Assembly: GCA_903825445.1 (NCBI GenBank)
Contig: CAIKAS010000011.1
Coordinates: forward strand, 31,819-95,818
Origin: an uncultured Acidobacteriia bacterium
GTDB taxonomy: Bacteria > Acidobacteriota > Terriglobia > Bryobacterales > Bryobacteraceae
Reading direction: 5' to 3'
DNA length: 64,000 nt
Part shown: positions 25,113 through 33,924 of the stretch, piece by piece
How the letters are laid out: every line of letters starts with the position of its first letter
Numbering within the stretch: position 1 is the first letter of the stretch
Program-made: the position numbers and the translations under genes
The notes under the pieces: model-generated
Told to the model about the DNA's origin: nothing
The model's database searches: none
The model's input: only the letters and a program-made list of their open reading frames with translations

Positions 25113-26486
25113 ATGGCCCTCGATTCTGCAGCGCGTAACCCCGAATTTCAACGGCTGATCCGACTACAGACGGAGGCCTTCGCGCGCAACACTCCGTACC
25201 ACAGTCTGGAACTGAACGATGGAACAGTCATCCCGGGCATCATTTCGGTTCCCCAATTGCGAGCACGGCTGGATCGTTACCCGCTGCCGGAAGATCTCCG
25301 GGGCAAGCGGGTTCTCGATGTGGGCGCGGCGTCAGGCTGGAATAGCTTCGAGTGCGAGCGGCGCGGCGCGGAAGTAGTGGCAATCGATTGCGTCGAATAT
25401 GACGAACTCCTGGCTGTCAGGCGACTGCGTGACTCGAAGCTTGAGTATGCGGTTGTCGACATGGAAGAGATCACACCGGAGCGGTTCGGACTGTTCGATT
25501 ATGTCCTTTTTTTCGGAGTCTTTTATCACTTGCGCCACCCTTTGCTGGGTCTGGAAAATGTATGTTCCGTGACGCGCGGCGTGGCCCTCATCGAATCCTA
25601 TGTCATCGACGATGCACCCAATCCAGCGCAATGCTTCATGGAGTTTTACGAAACGGATGAGTTGGGTGGACAAATCGATAACTGGTGCGGACCGACGACT
25701 CAATGCCTGCTGGCGATGACTCGCGCGGCCGGATTTCCGCGCGCGGAATTTCTCTATGTCGATTCGCGGCGCGGTGGGCTGATCGGACATCGCCGATGGG
25801 AGACGCAGCGGCCGGCTCCGGGAAGCGCGGCGCCGTTTCTGTGTTCGGCCGTCAACAATCGCCACAACGACATTGTCTTTCAGCCCCGAAAGGACGAGTA
25901 CATGTGCCTGGCCTTCCTGAGCGAGGAGGCACTGAAGAAAGACGACGTGTTTGTGGAGATTGACGAGTACGGCGTGCCGCCGCTGGTGCTGGTGCGGCAT
26001 GACGCGGGTTACTGGCAGGTGAATGTAAAAGTACCGCCGGGGATAGAGCCCGGCGATCACGATGTTCGTGTCGGCACCAAAACCTCGGGCTTCAGCGAAG
26101 CAGTCAGGATTCGGATGCTGGCTGCGGGAGCCGACAGACGCAGCGGAGAAACACCGTTCGCAGCATTCAGTGAGGAAGTCGCGGCGCCGGAATTTGTTCG
26201 GGTGGAAAACACTATGGATCGCACCACTGTTTTCCACGGGTACCGCAACGAGTCGCTGGCATGCCGCTTTCTGCATTCCGAAGGCTCTCTGAATTTATCG
26301 CAGGTGCAGCTTACGATAGATGGCAAACCGTGGCCGCTGCTCTCGGTCGAGAGACCGGAGCCGGGCATCTGGCAGGTGAATGCCCGCTTGCGCGGACTGG
26401 AAGCAGGTCGTCACCAGTTACAACTGCGGACGCATCGGAGTGGGTTCTCGAAAGTGTTTGAAATAGCGTCGGATCCGGTGTTCTAA
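25113..26486 (+). CDS. SAM-dependent methyltransferase with two C-terminal beta modules
   Basis: 457 residues. Residues ~60-200 are a class I methyltransferase: RVLDVGAASGWNSFECERRGAEVVAID (motif I and acidic loop), then DYVLFFGVFYHLRHPLLGLENV, similar to the CmoB/DUF1698 group. The C-terminal half holds two related ~55-residue modules: VLVRHDAGYWQVNVKVPPGIEPGDHDVRVGTKTSGFS (~285-325) and LLSVERPEPGIWQVNARLRGLEAGRHQLQLRTHRSGFS (~410-450). They resemble the WQVN-P-G-H part of TIGR03437 Ig-like domains. Substrate unknown; the modules may bind a polymer or protein. It follows the beta-helix gene by 23 bp. Confidence 0.8.
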   Translation: MALDSAARNPEFQRLIRLQTEAFARNTPYHSLELNDGTVIPGIISVPQLRARLDRYPLPEDLRGKRVLDVGAASGWNSFECERRGAEVVAIDCVEYDELLAVRRLRDSKLEYAVVDMEEITPERFGLFDYVLFFGVFYHLRHPLLGLENVCSVTRGVALIESYVIDDAPNPAQCFMEFYETDELGGQIDNWCGPTTQCLLAMTRAAGFPRAEFLYVDSRRGGLIGHRRWETQRPAPGSAAPFLCSAVNNRHNDIVFQPRKDEYMCLAFLSEEALKKDDVFVEIDEYGVPPLVLVRHDAGYWQVNVKVPPGIEPGDHDVRVGTKTSGFSEAVRIRMLAAGADRRSGETPFAAFSEEVAAPEFVRVENTMDRTTVFHGYRNESLACRFLHSEGSLNLSQVQLTIDGKPWPLLSVERPEPGIWQVNARLRGLEAGRHQLQLRTHRSGFSKVFEIASDPVF

Positions 26487-26552
26487 CCGCAAACCTGATC
26501 CATCCTCATTCCTTCAGTGAACCTTTTTGGGCGGCGTGCGTAAGTTCTGATA

Positions 26553-27332
26553 ATGAGAGTTATTTCAACACTGCTGCCGGCAGTGCTGTGTTCCGCCGCG
26601 TGGGGACAAACACCCGTGTCCGCGCGCTCTTTCGACATAGCTTCCATACATCCGACGGAACCCGGTGAAAGAACCGAGCTGATTGGCACAGATCCGGGCT
26701 CCTTCAACATGCACAACGTTACTTTGCGCCGCTGCATAGAGTGGGCGTATGAGTTAAACCCGAATCAGCTTGTCGGGCCCGATTGGCTGAGTGACGTGAG
26801 GTACGACATTGCTGCCAGGGCTGAAGACCGGACGGCCAATGACGATCAGCTGCACTTGATGCTGCAGTCGCTGTTGAGCAGCCGCTTCGGTCTTAAATTT
26901 CATCGCGAGCAAAAAGAGCAATCGGTTTACACTCTGACGCTGGCCAAGGGCGGTTTGAAACTGCACGCGCAGGGAACCAAAGATGCCTCTAAGATGGTCG
27001 AATCGACTACCGAAGGCCCGAATAAATTCAGCGAAGACAAGACTGGTGCAATGGCGGACCGAGTCACTATGGCGGACCTGGCGAGGAAGCTCTCCGAACT
27101 GCTGGGGCGTGTAGTGACCGACAAAACCGGGTTGACCAAGCGCTACGACTTCAGACTCGACATAACACCATACCTTCTGGCGAACGATGGCGGCGATGGC
27201 CCGAAGCCCGACGTTATGAGCGTCTTGTTTACGGGGTTCCAGGAGCAACTCGGTCTCAAACTAGAGGCGGGAAGGGGAATGGTCAACCTGCTGATCCTTG
27301 ATTCCGGGAACAAGTCGCCCACCGAAAACTGA
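26553..27332 (+). CDS. TIGR03435 family exported protein
   Basis: 259 residues, signal peptide ~1-19 (LLPAVLCSAAWG). The order FDIASIHPT...GSFNMHNVTLRRCIEWAYEL...GPDWLSDVRYDIAARAE...LLSSRFGLKFHREQKEQSVYTLTLAKGGLKL...VVTDKTGLTKRYDFRLDI...LGLKLEAGRGMVNLLILD is the full TIGR03435 (soil Acidobacteria-enriched) pattern. Function unknown; probably periplasmic. A second member is at 46346-47242. Confidence 0.93.
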   Translation: MRVISTLLPAVLCSAAWGQTPVSARSFDIASIHPTEPGERTELIGTDPGSFNMHNVTLRRCIEWAYELNPNQLVGPDWLSDVRYDIAARAEDRTANDDQLHLMLQSLLSSRFGLKFHREQKEQSVYTLTLAKGGLKLHAQGTKDASKMVESTTEGPNKFSEDKTGAMADRVTMADLARKLSELLGRVVTDKTGLTKRYDFRLDITPYLLANDGGDGPKPDVMSVLFTGFQEQLGLKLEAGRGMVNLLILDSGNKSPTEN

Positions 27333-27379
27333 TTCGGCATCTTTCGGCAGTCACGGCCAGCCGCCGATATAATTGTTCC

Positions 27380-28840
27380 GTGAATAGACTGCGTGCGATC
27401 ACATTGGTCTGCGTTGTTACGGCAATGACAGCCTCCGGGCAGATACCACAGAATCCCGTGGAATTCGCCCGCGCTAAAGCCGCCGCGGCGCAGGGCAATG
27501 CGGCCGGCCAGCTTTACATGGGCGAATGCTATCGCGATGGCGATGGCGTCCTCCAGGATTACAAGGAGGCGGCACGCTACTTCCGGCTGGCAGCAGATCA
27601 GGGCAATGGGCTCGCACAGTTCAATCTTGGCTTCCTATATTACACAGGTCTGGGGGTGGAGAAAGACCACAAGGAAGCCGTGCGCTGGTACAAGCTGGCG
27701 GCGGATCAGGGAAACGATTCTGCGCAGGCAAATCTGGCATACAGCTATCACACGGGCGACGGTGTCGATAAGGACGACAAGGAAGCCGTGCGCTGGTATC
27801 GAATGGCGGCGGATAAGGGTAACGCCGTCGCGCAAACCGGACTCGGCGAAGCTTATCACGATGGCGAAGGGGTGATGCACGATTTCAAGGAATCGCTGAA
27901 TTGGTATCGCAAGGCAGCGGATCAGGGAAACGCGATCGCACAGTTTCATATTGCGGAGGCTTTTCGGACGGGCGAAGGCGTAGCGATGGACAATGCGGAG
28001 GCCGCACGGTGGTACCGGAAATCGGCTGAGCAGGGCTTTGTAACTGCTGAAGCTTTCCTGGGACTGATGGACGCAGCCGGGCTGGGCGTGCCGCAGAATT
28101 TCACCGAGGCCGCCAAGATGTTCAAAGCCGCGGCGGATCAGGGGCATGCCGTCGCGATGTTCAATCTGGCCGATTGCTACCGACTGGGTGAGGGCGTGCC
28201 GCGCGATCCTAAAGAAGCGCTGAGACTGTATCGTATTGTGGCCGACCACGACGATCAGGCCGCACAGAACAATGTCGGAGTAGCGTATCGCGATGGTGAC
28301 GGTATTGCGAAGGATCCGGCAGAGGCGGTGAAATGGTTCCGAAAAGCAGCCGAGAAGAGTTACCCCGGAGCGCAGGTGAATTTGGGCGCCGCGTATCTTG
28401 CGGGCGACGGCGTAGCGAAGGACTACAAGGAAGCGATGCGTTGGTTTAAGAGCGCCGCGGATCAGGCGGACCCTGTCGGCCAGTTCAATATCGGCGGCAT
28501 GTATGAGCGCGGCGAAGGGGTGGCGCGATCGCTGGAAGAAGCGGTGAAGTGGTACAAACTCGCTGCCGATCAGGGAGATTCAACCGCACAGTTACGCCTG
28601 GGGAAAATGTTCGCGGCGGGTGAGGGCGTCGCGAAAGATGGTGTACAGGCGTGGGAGTGGCTGGAACTCGCGGCCGGCGCTAAGGACGCGAGCCCGGCCG
28701 AGGCCGCAGATGCGGCGCGGGCTCGGGATGCTGTAGCTGTCGATATGACAGCCGCGCAGAGAACTGAAGCCCATCGCCTCTCGGACAAATGGAGATCAGA
28801 GCAGGTGGCGGCTCAGCCGTACGGGCTTTTCACTAAATAG
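27380..28840 (+). CDS. Sel1-repeat protein
   Basis: 486 residues from GTG, with signal peptide ~1-21. About eleven tandem 36-residue Sel1 repeats fill the protein (AQFNLGFLYYTGLGVEKDHKEAVRWYKLAADQGN). Sel1 proteins are helical scaffolds for protein interactions, often at the envelope. TATAAT (27368-27373) ends 6 nt before the GTG, with no ribosome site, so the mRNA may be leaderless. The DUF1648 gene follows after 4 nt. Confidence 0.9.
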   Translation: MNRLRAITLVCVVTAMTASGQIPQNPVEFARAKAAAAQGNAAGQLYMGECYRDGDGVLQDYKEAARYFRLAADQGNGLAQFNLGFLYYTGLGVEKDHKEAVRWYKLAADQGNDSAQANLAYSYHTGDGVDKDDKEAVRWYRMAADKGNAVAQTGLGEAYHDGEGVMHDFKESLNWYRKAADQGNAIAQFHIAEAFRTGEGVAMDNAEAARWYRKSAEQGFVTAEAFLGLMDAAGLGVPQNFTEAAKMFKAAADQGHAVAMFNLADCYRLGEGVPRDPKEALRLYRIVADHDDQAAQNNVGVAYRDGDGIAKDPAEAVKWFRKAAEKSYPGAQVNLGAAYLAGDGVAKDYKEAMRWFKSAADQADPVGQFNIGGMYERGEGVARSLEEAVKWYKLAADQGDSTAQLRLGKMFAAGEGVAKDGVQAWEWLELAAGAKDASPAEAADAARARDAVAVDMTAAQRTEAHRLSDKWRSEQVAAQPYGLFTK

Positions 28841-28844
28841 CGAG

Positions 28845-29318
28845 ATGGACGCGCCACGTTCGAGTGTCGATTGGATATTGGAAGGCGTGGCGGGCATCGC
28901 ACTGTTAGCCGCGATCGGCGATGTGGCGATGCACTGGCATCTATTACCCGAACGTATTCCGGTGCACTTCGGCGCATCTGGGGATCCGGACGGATGGGGT
29001 GGCAGAAGCATGTTGCTGGTGCTGCTGGGGACGACCGTGGGAATGTCCGTGATCCTGACTCTGGCGGAAAAGTACCAACGACTGATTAACATTCCGATCA
29101 GTGTGGATCGGGAATCGCCTGCCGTACGACAGTTGCTGAGGAGTATGGTGATCGGCCTGAAGGCCGTGATCACCGCCGCATTCTTTTGGATAGCCGATGT
29201 GACAATGCGGACTGCGCTGGGGGAAACAAATGGACTGGGAACTGCATTTCTGCCGTTGTTCCTCGGCGGGATTTTCGCGCCGATGATTTATTACCTGGTG
29301 AAGCTGAAGCGCTTGTAG
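28845..29318 (+). CDS. DUF1648-type membrane protein
   Basis: 157 residues with four likely membrane helices (~12-30, ~57-75, ~105-122, ~135-152). The segment LLPERIPVHFGASGDPDGWG is the DUF1648 signature. Its relatives include SdpI-type and other membrane proteins of mostly unknown role. It starts 4 nt after the Sel1 gene, so both are probably cotranscribed. Confidence 0.82.
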   Translation: MDAPRSSVDWILEGVAGIALLAAIGDVAMHWHLLPERIPVHFGASGDPDGWGGRSMLLVLLGTTVGMSVILTLAEKYQRLINIPISVDRESPAVRQLLRSMVIGLKAVITAAFFWIADVTMRTALGETNGLGTAFLPLFLGGIFAPMIYYLVKLKRL

Positions 29319-29523
29319 TGCGGGGTTCAGTTTGTAACTGTAGTTCAGAGTCCGGCCCGGACGCAGACAAGGACACTCTTGGCAACCTGGATTTTGAGTC
29401 GAGCCGGCGATGGCGTGCACTTTGAAATGCATTGCCATGCTTGCAATACCGACAGTACTCTGATTTCGATTGAAGCTGCCGTGGGTCTTGGGGTAAGGTG
29501 AATGAAAATGCTCGGAGGAGAGT

Positions 29524-30122
29524 ATGAAGACAAGCACTATTGCTGCGATCTTTATGGCAACCGCAACGGTGGGTACCGTTCAGGCGAACGACCTCGTCTA
29601 TGACGTCGACCTGGTAGCGGGGGCGGATACTATTACCGGCACCATCACGACCGACGGAACCAGTGGGACTATATATTTCAACAATGTACTCAGCTTTGAC
29701 CTGTCCATTTTCGACGGCACGAATACGCTGGAGGCCACTACGGCTAATGGTGGCTATCTGGCTGAATACGACGTGGGGAATTTCTTCCAGGCAACAAGTT
29801 CGGAACTCACATATGGCGGCGATGGCACGGCGGGTTTGAGTTATTTTGGGCTGATGGTAATTCTGGCTTTTTTTGCCTCCAGTCGGATGCGTGCTACGAC
29901 TTTTCCGGAAACGGATATGGAGCGTACGACGGCTTGACAAATCTGCAGGTACAGCCTGAATCCGACACGTCCGTGGTCGGCACGGTCGCTGGCGCCAGCG
30001 CACCCGAACCGGGTACGGTGGCGCTGATTCTCGGCGGCTTGGGTCTCGTGGCTGGACGCCGATTGGCGCAGAAGAGCAACCTCTGGTACCGCCATTTCCA
30101 CATCCGCAAGAGTTCACGTTAA
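29524..30122 (+). pseudogene. PEP-CTERM exported protein with frameshift in a G run
   Basis: ATG 29524 has GGAGGAG 6-10 nt upstream and a signal peptide (STIAAIFMATATVGTVQA). The first frame is good to TAGLSYFG and then turns into VILAFFASSRM..., stopping at 29937. The other frame reads ADGNSGFFCLQSDACYDFSGN... and on to GASAPEPGTVALILGGLGLVAGRRLAQ, a clear PEP-CTERM tail, ending at 30122. Loss of one G in the GGG at 29848-29850 explains it. A sequencing error, recent mutation, or phase-variable tract are possible; three G is short for slippage. A terminator follows directly. Confidence 0.82.
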
Positions 30123-30152
30123 ACACCCCGCCACCCACGGGTGTTTTTCTTT
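30122..30152 (+). terminator. Rho-independent terminator
   Basis: AAACACCC/GGGTGTTT stem (30122-30129, 30140-30147), 10-nt loop, then TTTCTTTG. Directly after the frameshifted PEP-CTERM gene. Confidence 0.8.
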
Positions 30153-30208
30153 GTAGCTCTGAGCGAACACCCAGAAGTTAGGTACCCGGCCGGAGGGAGC
30201 GGGATACA

Positions 30209-32377
30209 ATGCTTCTCGCCATGAGATTTCTCGTTTGCCTGCTGGGCCTGTGCGCGGTTGTCGCCGCACAACCTCCGGTGATTCCTGTCGGCATGGATGC
30301 CTATCGCCAATGGGCGCGGTGGGCCTATCAGCGCATCGGCGCGCGCGCTTACATGCGGAGCACGTATGACCGCAGCGGCGGCAACGAGCGCGCCGACGCC
30401 TCGCATTTCCTTTATCAGGAAGCCGATGACTTCAATGTGTCTCTGGATCTGGAAGGACCGGGAATCCTTTACTTTGTGCGCTACAACCACTGGCATGGCA
30501 GTCCGTGGCACTACGAGGTGGATCACGTGGACCACGTAGTGCAGGAAACCACGACGGCCGATCCACTGCACCCGGCGCAGGGTTCGACGTTTTTGCCCGT
30601 GCTCTCTTTCCCGAAGCCTCTGGCCTGGACGTGGGCAGATACCAAAGGCGCGGATCTTAGCTGGATTCCAATCGGGTTTGCGCAATCGCTCCGCATGGCG
30701 TATTCGCGTACGTTTTATGGGACTGGGTATTACATCTACGATCAGTTCGTGCCTGGTGCAAAGCTGTCGCGTCCAATTACACCGTGGAACGCCGAGCCTC
30801 CCGATGCGGATGTGCTTCAGCTGGTGGGTCTGGCGGGCAGCGATCTCGCTCCTGCCGGAACGGATGGGATTCAGGAACGGTCAGGCAAAGTTCACGTAGT
30901 CGCGAGCGGTGCCGTTCCGGTATGGAGCGAACCACGCGGAGCGCAGATGGTAAGGGCAATCGAGTTCTCCGTGCCCCGGGCGCAGGCGCTGGACTTTTCC
31001 AGCGTCCGCCTGCGCGTAACGTGGGACGGGCGGGCCGAGCCATCCGTCGATGCGCCGATCGGGCTGTTCTTTGGAGCTGGTGTTCTGTACAACCGTGACA
31101 ATCGCGAGTACCTGGTGAAGTCGTTCCCTATGGTTGTACGGTACGGCGCGGATCGCGTCTACCTTAGCTGTTATTTCCCCATGCCATTCTTTCGTTCGGC
31201 GCGCCTGGAATTAGTGGGAGCGGGCGTTGCGGTCGGCGATGTGGAGTGGAAAGTGCGCACCGCGCCTTACCGCGACGGGCTGAATCAGGTGGGATATTTT
31301 CACGCTACTTACAAGGATCACGCTACGCCAGAACCAGGCAGAGACCTGGTTCTGCTGGATACGACAAAAACTGAAGGCGGCGGCAACTGGTCGGGATCGT
31401 TCGTGGGGACATCATTTATCTTTTCGCACGCAGCGGTGCTGAATACGCTGGAGGGCGATCCGCGCTTCTTTTTCGACGACAGCCGAACCCCGCAGGCGCA
31501 GGGCACCGGAACGGAAGAATGGGGCGGCGGCGGGGACTACTGGGGCGGAGAGAACATGACGCTGCCGTTTGCGGGTCATCCGGCCGGCGCGAAGAGTGCG
31601 CAGGCGGCGGTGGGCGAGGAAGACAAGATCGAATCGGCCTATCGATTTTTGCTGGCGGATTTGATGCCGTTCGGCAGGAATGCACGCATCCAGCTGGAGC
31701 ATGGAGGCGTGAACGAATCGACGCAGCACTACGAGACGGTTGCTTACTGGTATGGGCTTCCAGCGGCTTCTCTGGTTCAGACGGATGAGTTGATCGTAGG
31801 GAATGAAGCAAGTGAACGGCTACACCGATATGCGTCACCGGAGGCCTCGGCGCCTTATGAAATTACTTCGCGCTATGAGTGGGGACCGGACACGCTTCAG
31901 GGCCAGGAGATTTTTGCCGCTGAGACGGATCGGGGCCGTACGACGAAGACGGCTTCCGAGTTTACAGTGAAGATCGATCCGCATAACTTCGGCGTCATGC
32001 TGCGACGGAAACTGGATTATTCGTTTCCAAATCAGAGAGCGGAGGTATTCGTGGCGGATGGCAATGCGGCGCGGCCTGACTGGAAACCGGCCGGCGTTTG
32101 GTATCTGGCAGGATCGAATACGGCGGTGTTCTCAAACCCTTCAGGCGAACTGGGCGCGACACAACATGTGGTCCAGACATCCAACCGACGGTTTCGTGAC
32201 GATGAGTATCTACTGCCCGTGGCGCTTACACAGGGCAGGAAATCGATTCGGGTGCGGGTGAAGTTTACTCCCGTGGCGAGGCCACTGTATCCGGGGGTAC
32301 CCATGCCGGATCTGGCGTGGAGCGAAATGCGGTATACAGCCTATAGCTTTGTGATACCTGGGTTTAGACGACGATAA
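30209..32377 (+). CDS. DUF2961 (GH172-like) glycoside hydrolase
   Basis: 722 residues, signal peptide ~1-20. The N-terminal GPGILYFVRYNHWHGSPWHYEVD, central GTGYYIYDQF and the AQGTGTEEWGGGGDYWGG segment match DUF2961, now glycoside hydrolase family 172, whose characterised members cleave alpha-D-fructofuranosides and D-arabinofuranosides. The EEW/GGG segment carries an acidic pair in the expected active-site position. Exported, so acting on outside glycans. Start: GGAGGG lies 11 nt before ATG 30209; ATG 30221 with TACAAT 10 nt upstream is an alternative. Confidence 0.85.
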   Translation: MLLAMRFLVCLLGLCAVVAAQPPVIPVGMDAYRQWARWAYQRIGARAYMRSTYDRSGGNERADASHFLYQEADDFNVSLDLEGPGILYFVRYNHWHGSPWHYEVDHVDHVVQETTTADPLHPAQGSTFLPVLSFPKPLAWTWADTKGADLSWIPIGFAQSLRMAYSRTFYGTGYYIYDQFVPGAKLSRPITPWNAEPPDADVLQLVGLAGSDLAPAGTDGIQERSGKVHVVASGAVPVWSEPRGAQMVRAIEFSVPRAQALDFSSVRLRVTWDGRAEPSVDAPIGLFFGAGVLYNRDNREYLVKSFPMVVRYGADRVYLSCYFPMPFFRSARLELVGAGVAVGDVEWKVRTAPYRDGLNQVGYFHATYKDHATPEPGRDLVLLDTTKTEGGGNWSGSFVGTSFIFSHAAVLNTLEGDPRFFFDDSRTPQAQGTGTEEWGGGGDYWGGENMTLPFAGHPAGAKSAQAAVGEEDKIESAYRFLLADLMPFGRNARIQLEHGGVNESTQHYETVAYWYGLPAASLVQTDELIVGNEASERLHRYASPEASAPYEITSRYEWGPDTLQGQEIFAAETDRGRTTKTASEFTVKIDPHNFGVMLRRKLDYSFPNQRAEVFVADGNAARPDWKPAGVWYLAGSNTAVFSNPSGELGATQHVVQTSNRRFRDDEYLLPVALTQGRKSIRVRVKFTPVARPLYPGVPMPDLAWSEMRYTAYSFVIPGFRRR

Positions 32378-32438
32378 AGCTTCAGAAGGTCAATCCACGC
32401 CGTAGATGACTGGAGGGCGGGTGTCAAGAGTAAATCAA

Positions 32439-32468
32439 GTACTGCAGTACCGAAAAATGTGATTTTTC
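32439..32468 (+). promoter_or_regulatory. Adjacent palindromes upstream of PEP-CTERM gene
   Basis: GTACTGCAGTAC (32439-32450) is a perfect 12-bp palindrome, immediately followed by GAAAAAT-GTG-ATTTTTC (32452-32468). Both lie ~100 bp upstream of the PEP-CTERM gene at 32566 in an otherwise AT-rich leader. Probable regulator binding sites; regulator unknown. Confidence 0.4.
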
Positions 32469-32565
32469 AACCATATTAAATGTGCGATCATAGACCATGT
32501 TTCGTTTGTTGACCTAATTTGCAAGGATGGTCAGTCGGATGATTCTTTAGGAGGATTTAAACATC

Positions 32566-33093
32566 ATGAAACGATATCTACTGAGCGCCATAGTGGCACT
32601 GCCATTGTGTCTCACGCCGCTGCAGGCGAGCGGACTGACGGGGGACACAGTGGACGTATCGCACCTTTTCCCCAATCAGGGGACTTTGAACTCTGATATG
32701 GGTACGCAAGTGGTTCCCACAGGGGACTTCAACTACGTCGATATTTACAACGTAGTAGTGACTGACGGCACGATTACGTATAACTCAGATTATGGCAGTT
32801 CCTGGACTTCCGCAACTTTTAACGGATTTGTAGTCACGGACGAGACTAATTCGTTGATCACTTCCGTTACGGTTGACGGAACGACGAGCTATGCAGGATT
32901 CTCTTCTTCGGACGTTACTTTCACGGCTAACCAGGTTTTTGTTAACCTTCAGGGTCTGGGCACTGCCGGATTCATTCAGTTAGACGTCCAGGCGGGCGCT
33001 TCTACTCCGGAGCCCGCCACTTGGCTGATGTTTGGCACAGCAGGGATCGGCTTGGCCGTGTTCCGGCTGCGAGGTAGCAAGAGCGCCTGCTAA
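32566..33093 (+). CDS. PEP-CTERM sorting-domain exported protein
   Basis: 175 residues. Signal peptide ~1-22 (LLSAIVALPLCLTPLQASG). The mature part is Thr/Val/Asn-rich beta sequence without Cys. The tail STPEPATWLMFGTAGIGLAVFRLRGSK is a clear PEP-CTERM signal. TAGGAGG precedes the ATG by ~10 nt and two hairpin terminators follow, so it is a single-gene unit. Role presumably structural, outside the cell. Confidence 0.92.
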   Translation: MKRYLLSAIVALPLCLTPLQASGLTGDTVDVSHLFPNQGTLNSDMGTQVVPTGDFNYVDIYNVVVTDGTITYNSDYGSSWTSATFNGFVVTDETNSLITSVTVDGTTSYAGFSSSDVTFTANQVFVNLQGLGTAGFIQLDVQAGASTPEPATWLMFGTAGIGLAVFRLRGSKSAC

Positions 33094-33126
33094 GTCAGGG
33101 GCAGTCAGCCAGAGCGAAGTTCAACC

Positions 33127-33157
33127 GGGCCGCCGAATCTGTTCTGGCGGCCCTTTT
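33127..33157 (+). terminator. Rho-independent terminator
   Basis: GGGCCGCC/GGCGGCCC (33127-33134, 33146-33153) followed by TTTTG; 33 bp after the PEP-CTERM stop. Confidence 0.88.
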
Positions 33158-33161
33158 GTTT

Positions 33162-33193
33162 AAAACGCTCCGTCATTCAACGGGGCGTTTTTC
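33162..33193 (+). terminator. Second hairpin terminator
   Basis: AAAACGC...GCGTTTTT stem (33162-33168 with 33185-33191), with a CCG/CGG extension across mismatches. Tandem with the terminator just upstream. Confidence 0.6.
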
Positions 33194-33321
33194 ATAGCAA
33201 CCCTTGAAAAAGAAGTACCGAACTCACAACACTCCACCCACCCATAACCCGAAGCGGTAGAATTAGCATTTGGGCGAGTGGAGTTGATGATTCTGACTCA
33301 GCAACTCCACTCTTCTAATGT

Positions 33322-33410
33322 GCCCGGGTGGCGAAATCGGCAGACGCAACGGACTTAAAATCCGTTTTCCGGCAACGGGAGTGTGGGTTCAATTCCCACC
33401 CCGGGCACCA
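33322..33410 (+). tRNA. tRNA-Leu (anticodon TAA)
   Basis: 89 nt with a long variable arm, as expected for class II. Acceptor GCCCGGG/CCCGGGC, anticodon stem ACGGA/TCCGT with loop CTTAAAA (anticodon TAA, reads TTA), T arm GTGGG..TTCAATT..CCCAC, encoded ACCA end. No duplicated 3' end was noticed, so no island here. Confidence 0.96.
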
Positions 33411-33487
33411 AACACTTGCACCTTAGTGGCCGGAGTTGCGCAGAATACGGCGCAAACCTCTGCGCCAACTCGCGCGGTTCACTTCCT

Positions 33488-33760
33488 TCACGCCGTTGGA
33501 CGGTAGTTGAGACCCGCGTACAGGTACATCACAGCCAGCACAACTCCGTACACTGCAGTGATCACAGTCAAAATAATCCCAACGCGATCCACCTTGCGCA
33601 GCGCGCGTGCGGTTTCCCGCTGATTCCTGATCAATGCGCCGGTGGGATCGTCGTCAATGTGAATATAGTCATCCTCCCGGTGCGCGACTATCCAGCGATA
33701 GACGCCGAGTACCGCCATCACAACGGTCAGGACAATCAAAAGCATCACAGATACGGGCAT
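33488..33760 (-). CDS. Small membrane protein
   Basis: 90 residues, two membrane helices (~4-22 and ~60-80) separated by a charged loop (HREDDYIHIDDDPTGALIRNQRETARALRKVDR). AAGGAGG sits 6 nt before the ATG, so translation is likely. Not recognised. Confidence 0.7.
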   Translation of the reverse strand: MPVSVMLLIVLTVVMAVLGVYRWIVAHREDDYIHIDDDPTGALIRNQRETARALRKVDRVGIILTVITAVYGVVLAVMYLYAGLNYRPTA

Positions 33761-33860
33761 AAACAGCCTCCTTGTTAGGTCTTACGATCTTTAGCAAGTG
33801 CAACTGAATAGCCAGTAAATGATCTGCCGGGCAGGCACAAGCGGGTGCCTGAACGCGAAA

Positions 33861-33895
33861 GCCGGTGTACAGAGAAGGCTTCCCTGCACACCGGC
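33861..33895 (-). terminator. Possible terminator of the PEP-CTERM gene
   Basis: GCCGGTGT/ACACCGGC inverted repeat (33861-33868, 33888-33895) with AAGG/CCTT-type inner pairing; on the minus strand TTTCGCG follows. Weak T tract. Lies 30 bp after the stop at 33925. Confidence 0.5.
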
Positions 33896-33924
33896 CAGTG
33901 GTGGATCGATCCTCGGGTTCGAAA

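Noticed and set aside
27500..28800. Tandem DNA repeats or CRISPR-like array in the Sel1 and TPR genes
   Set aside because: The periodicity is at protein level (36 or 34 residues) and codons diverge; no identical repeats with unique spacers.
33322..33410. Second island at tRNA-Leu
   Set aside because: No copy of the tRNA 3' end and no integrase was seen downstream.
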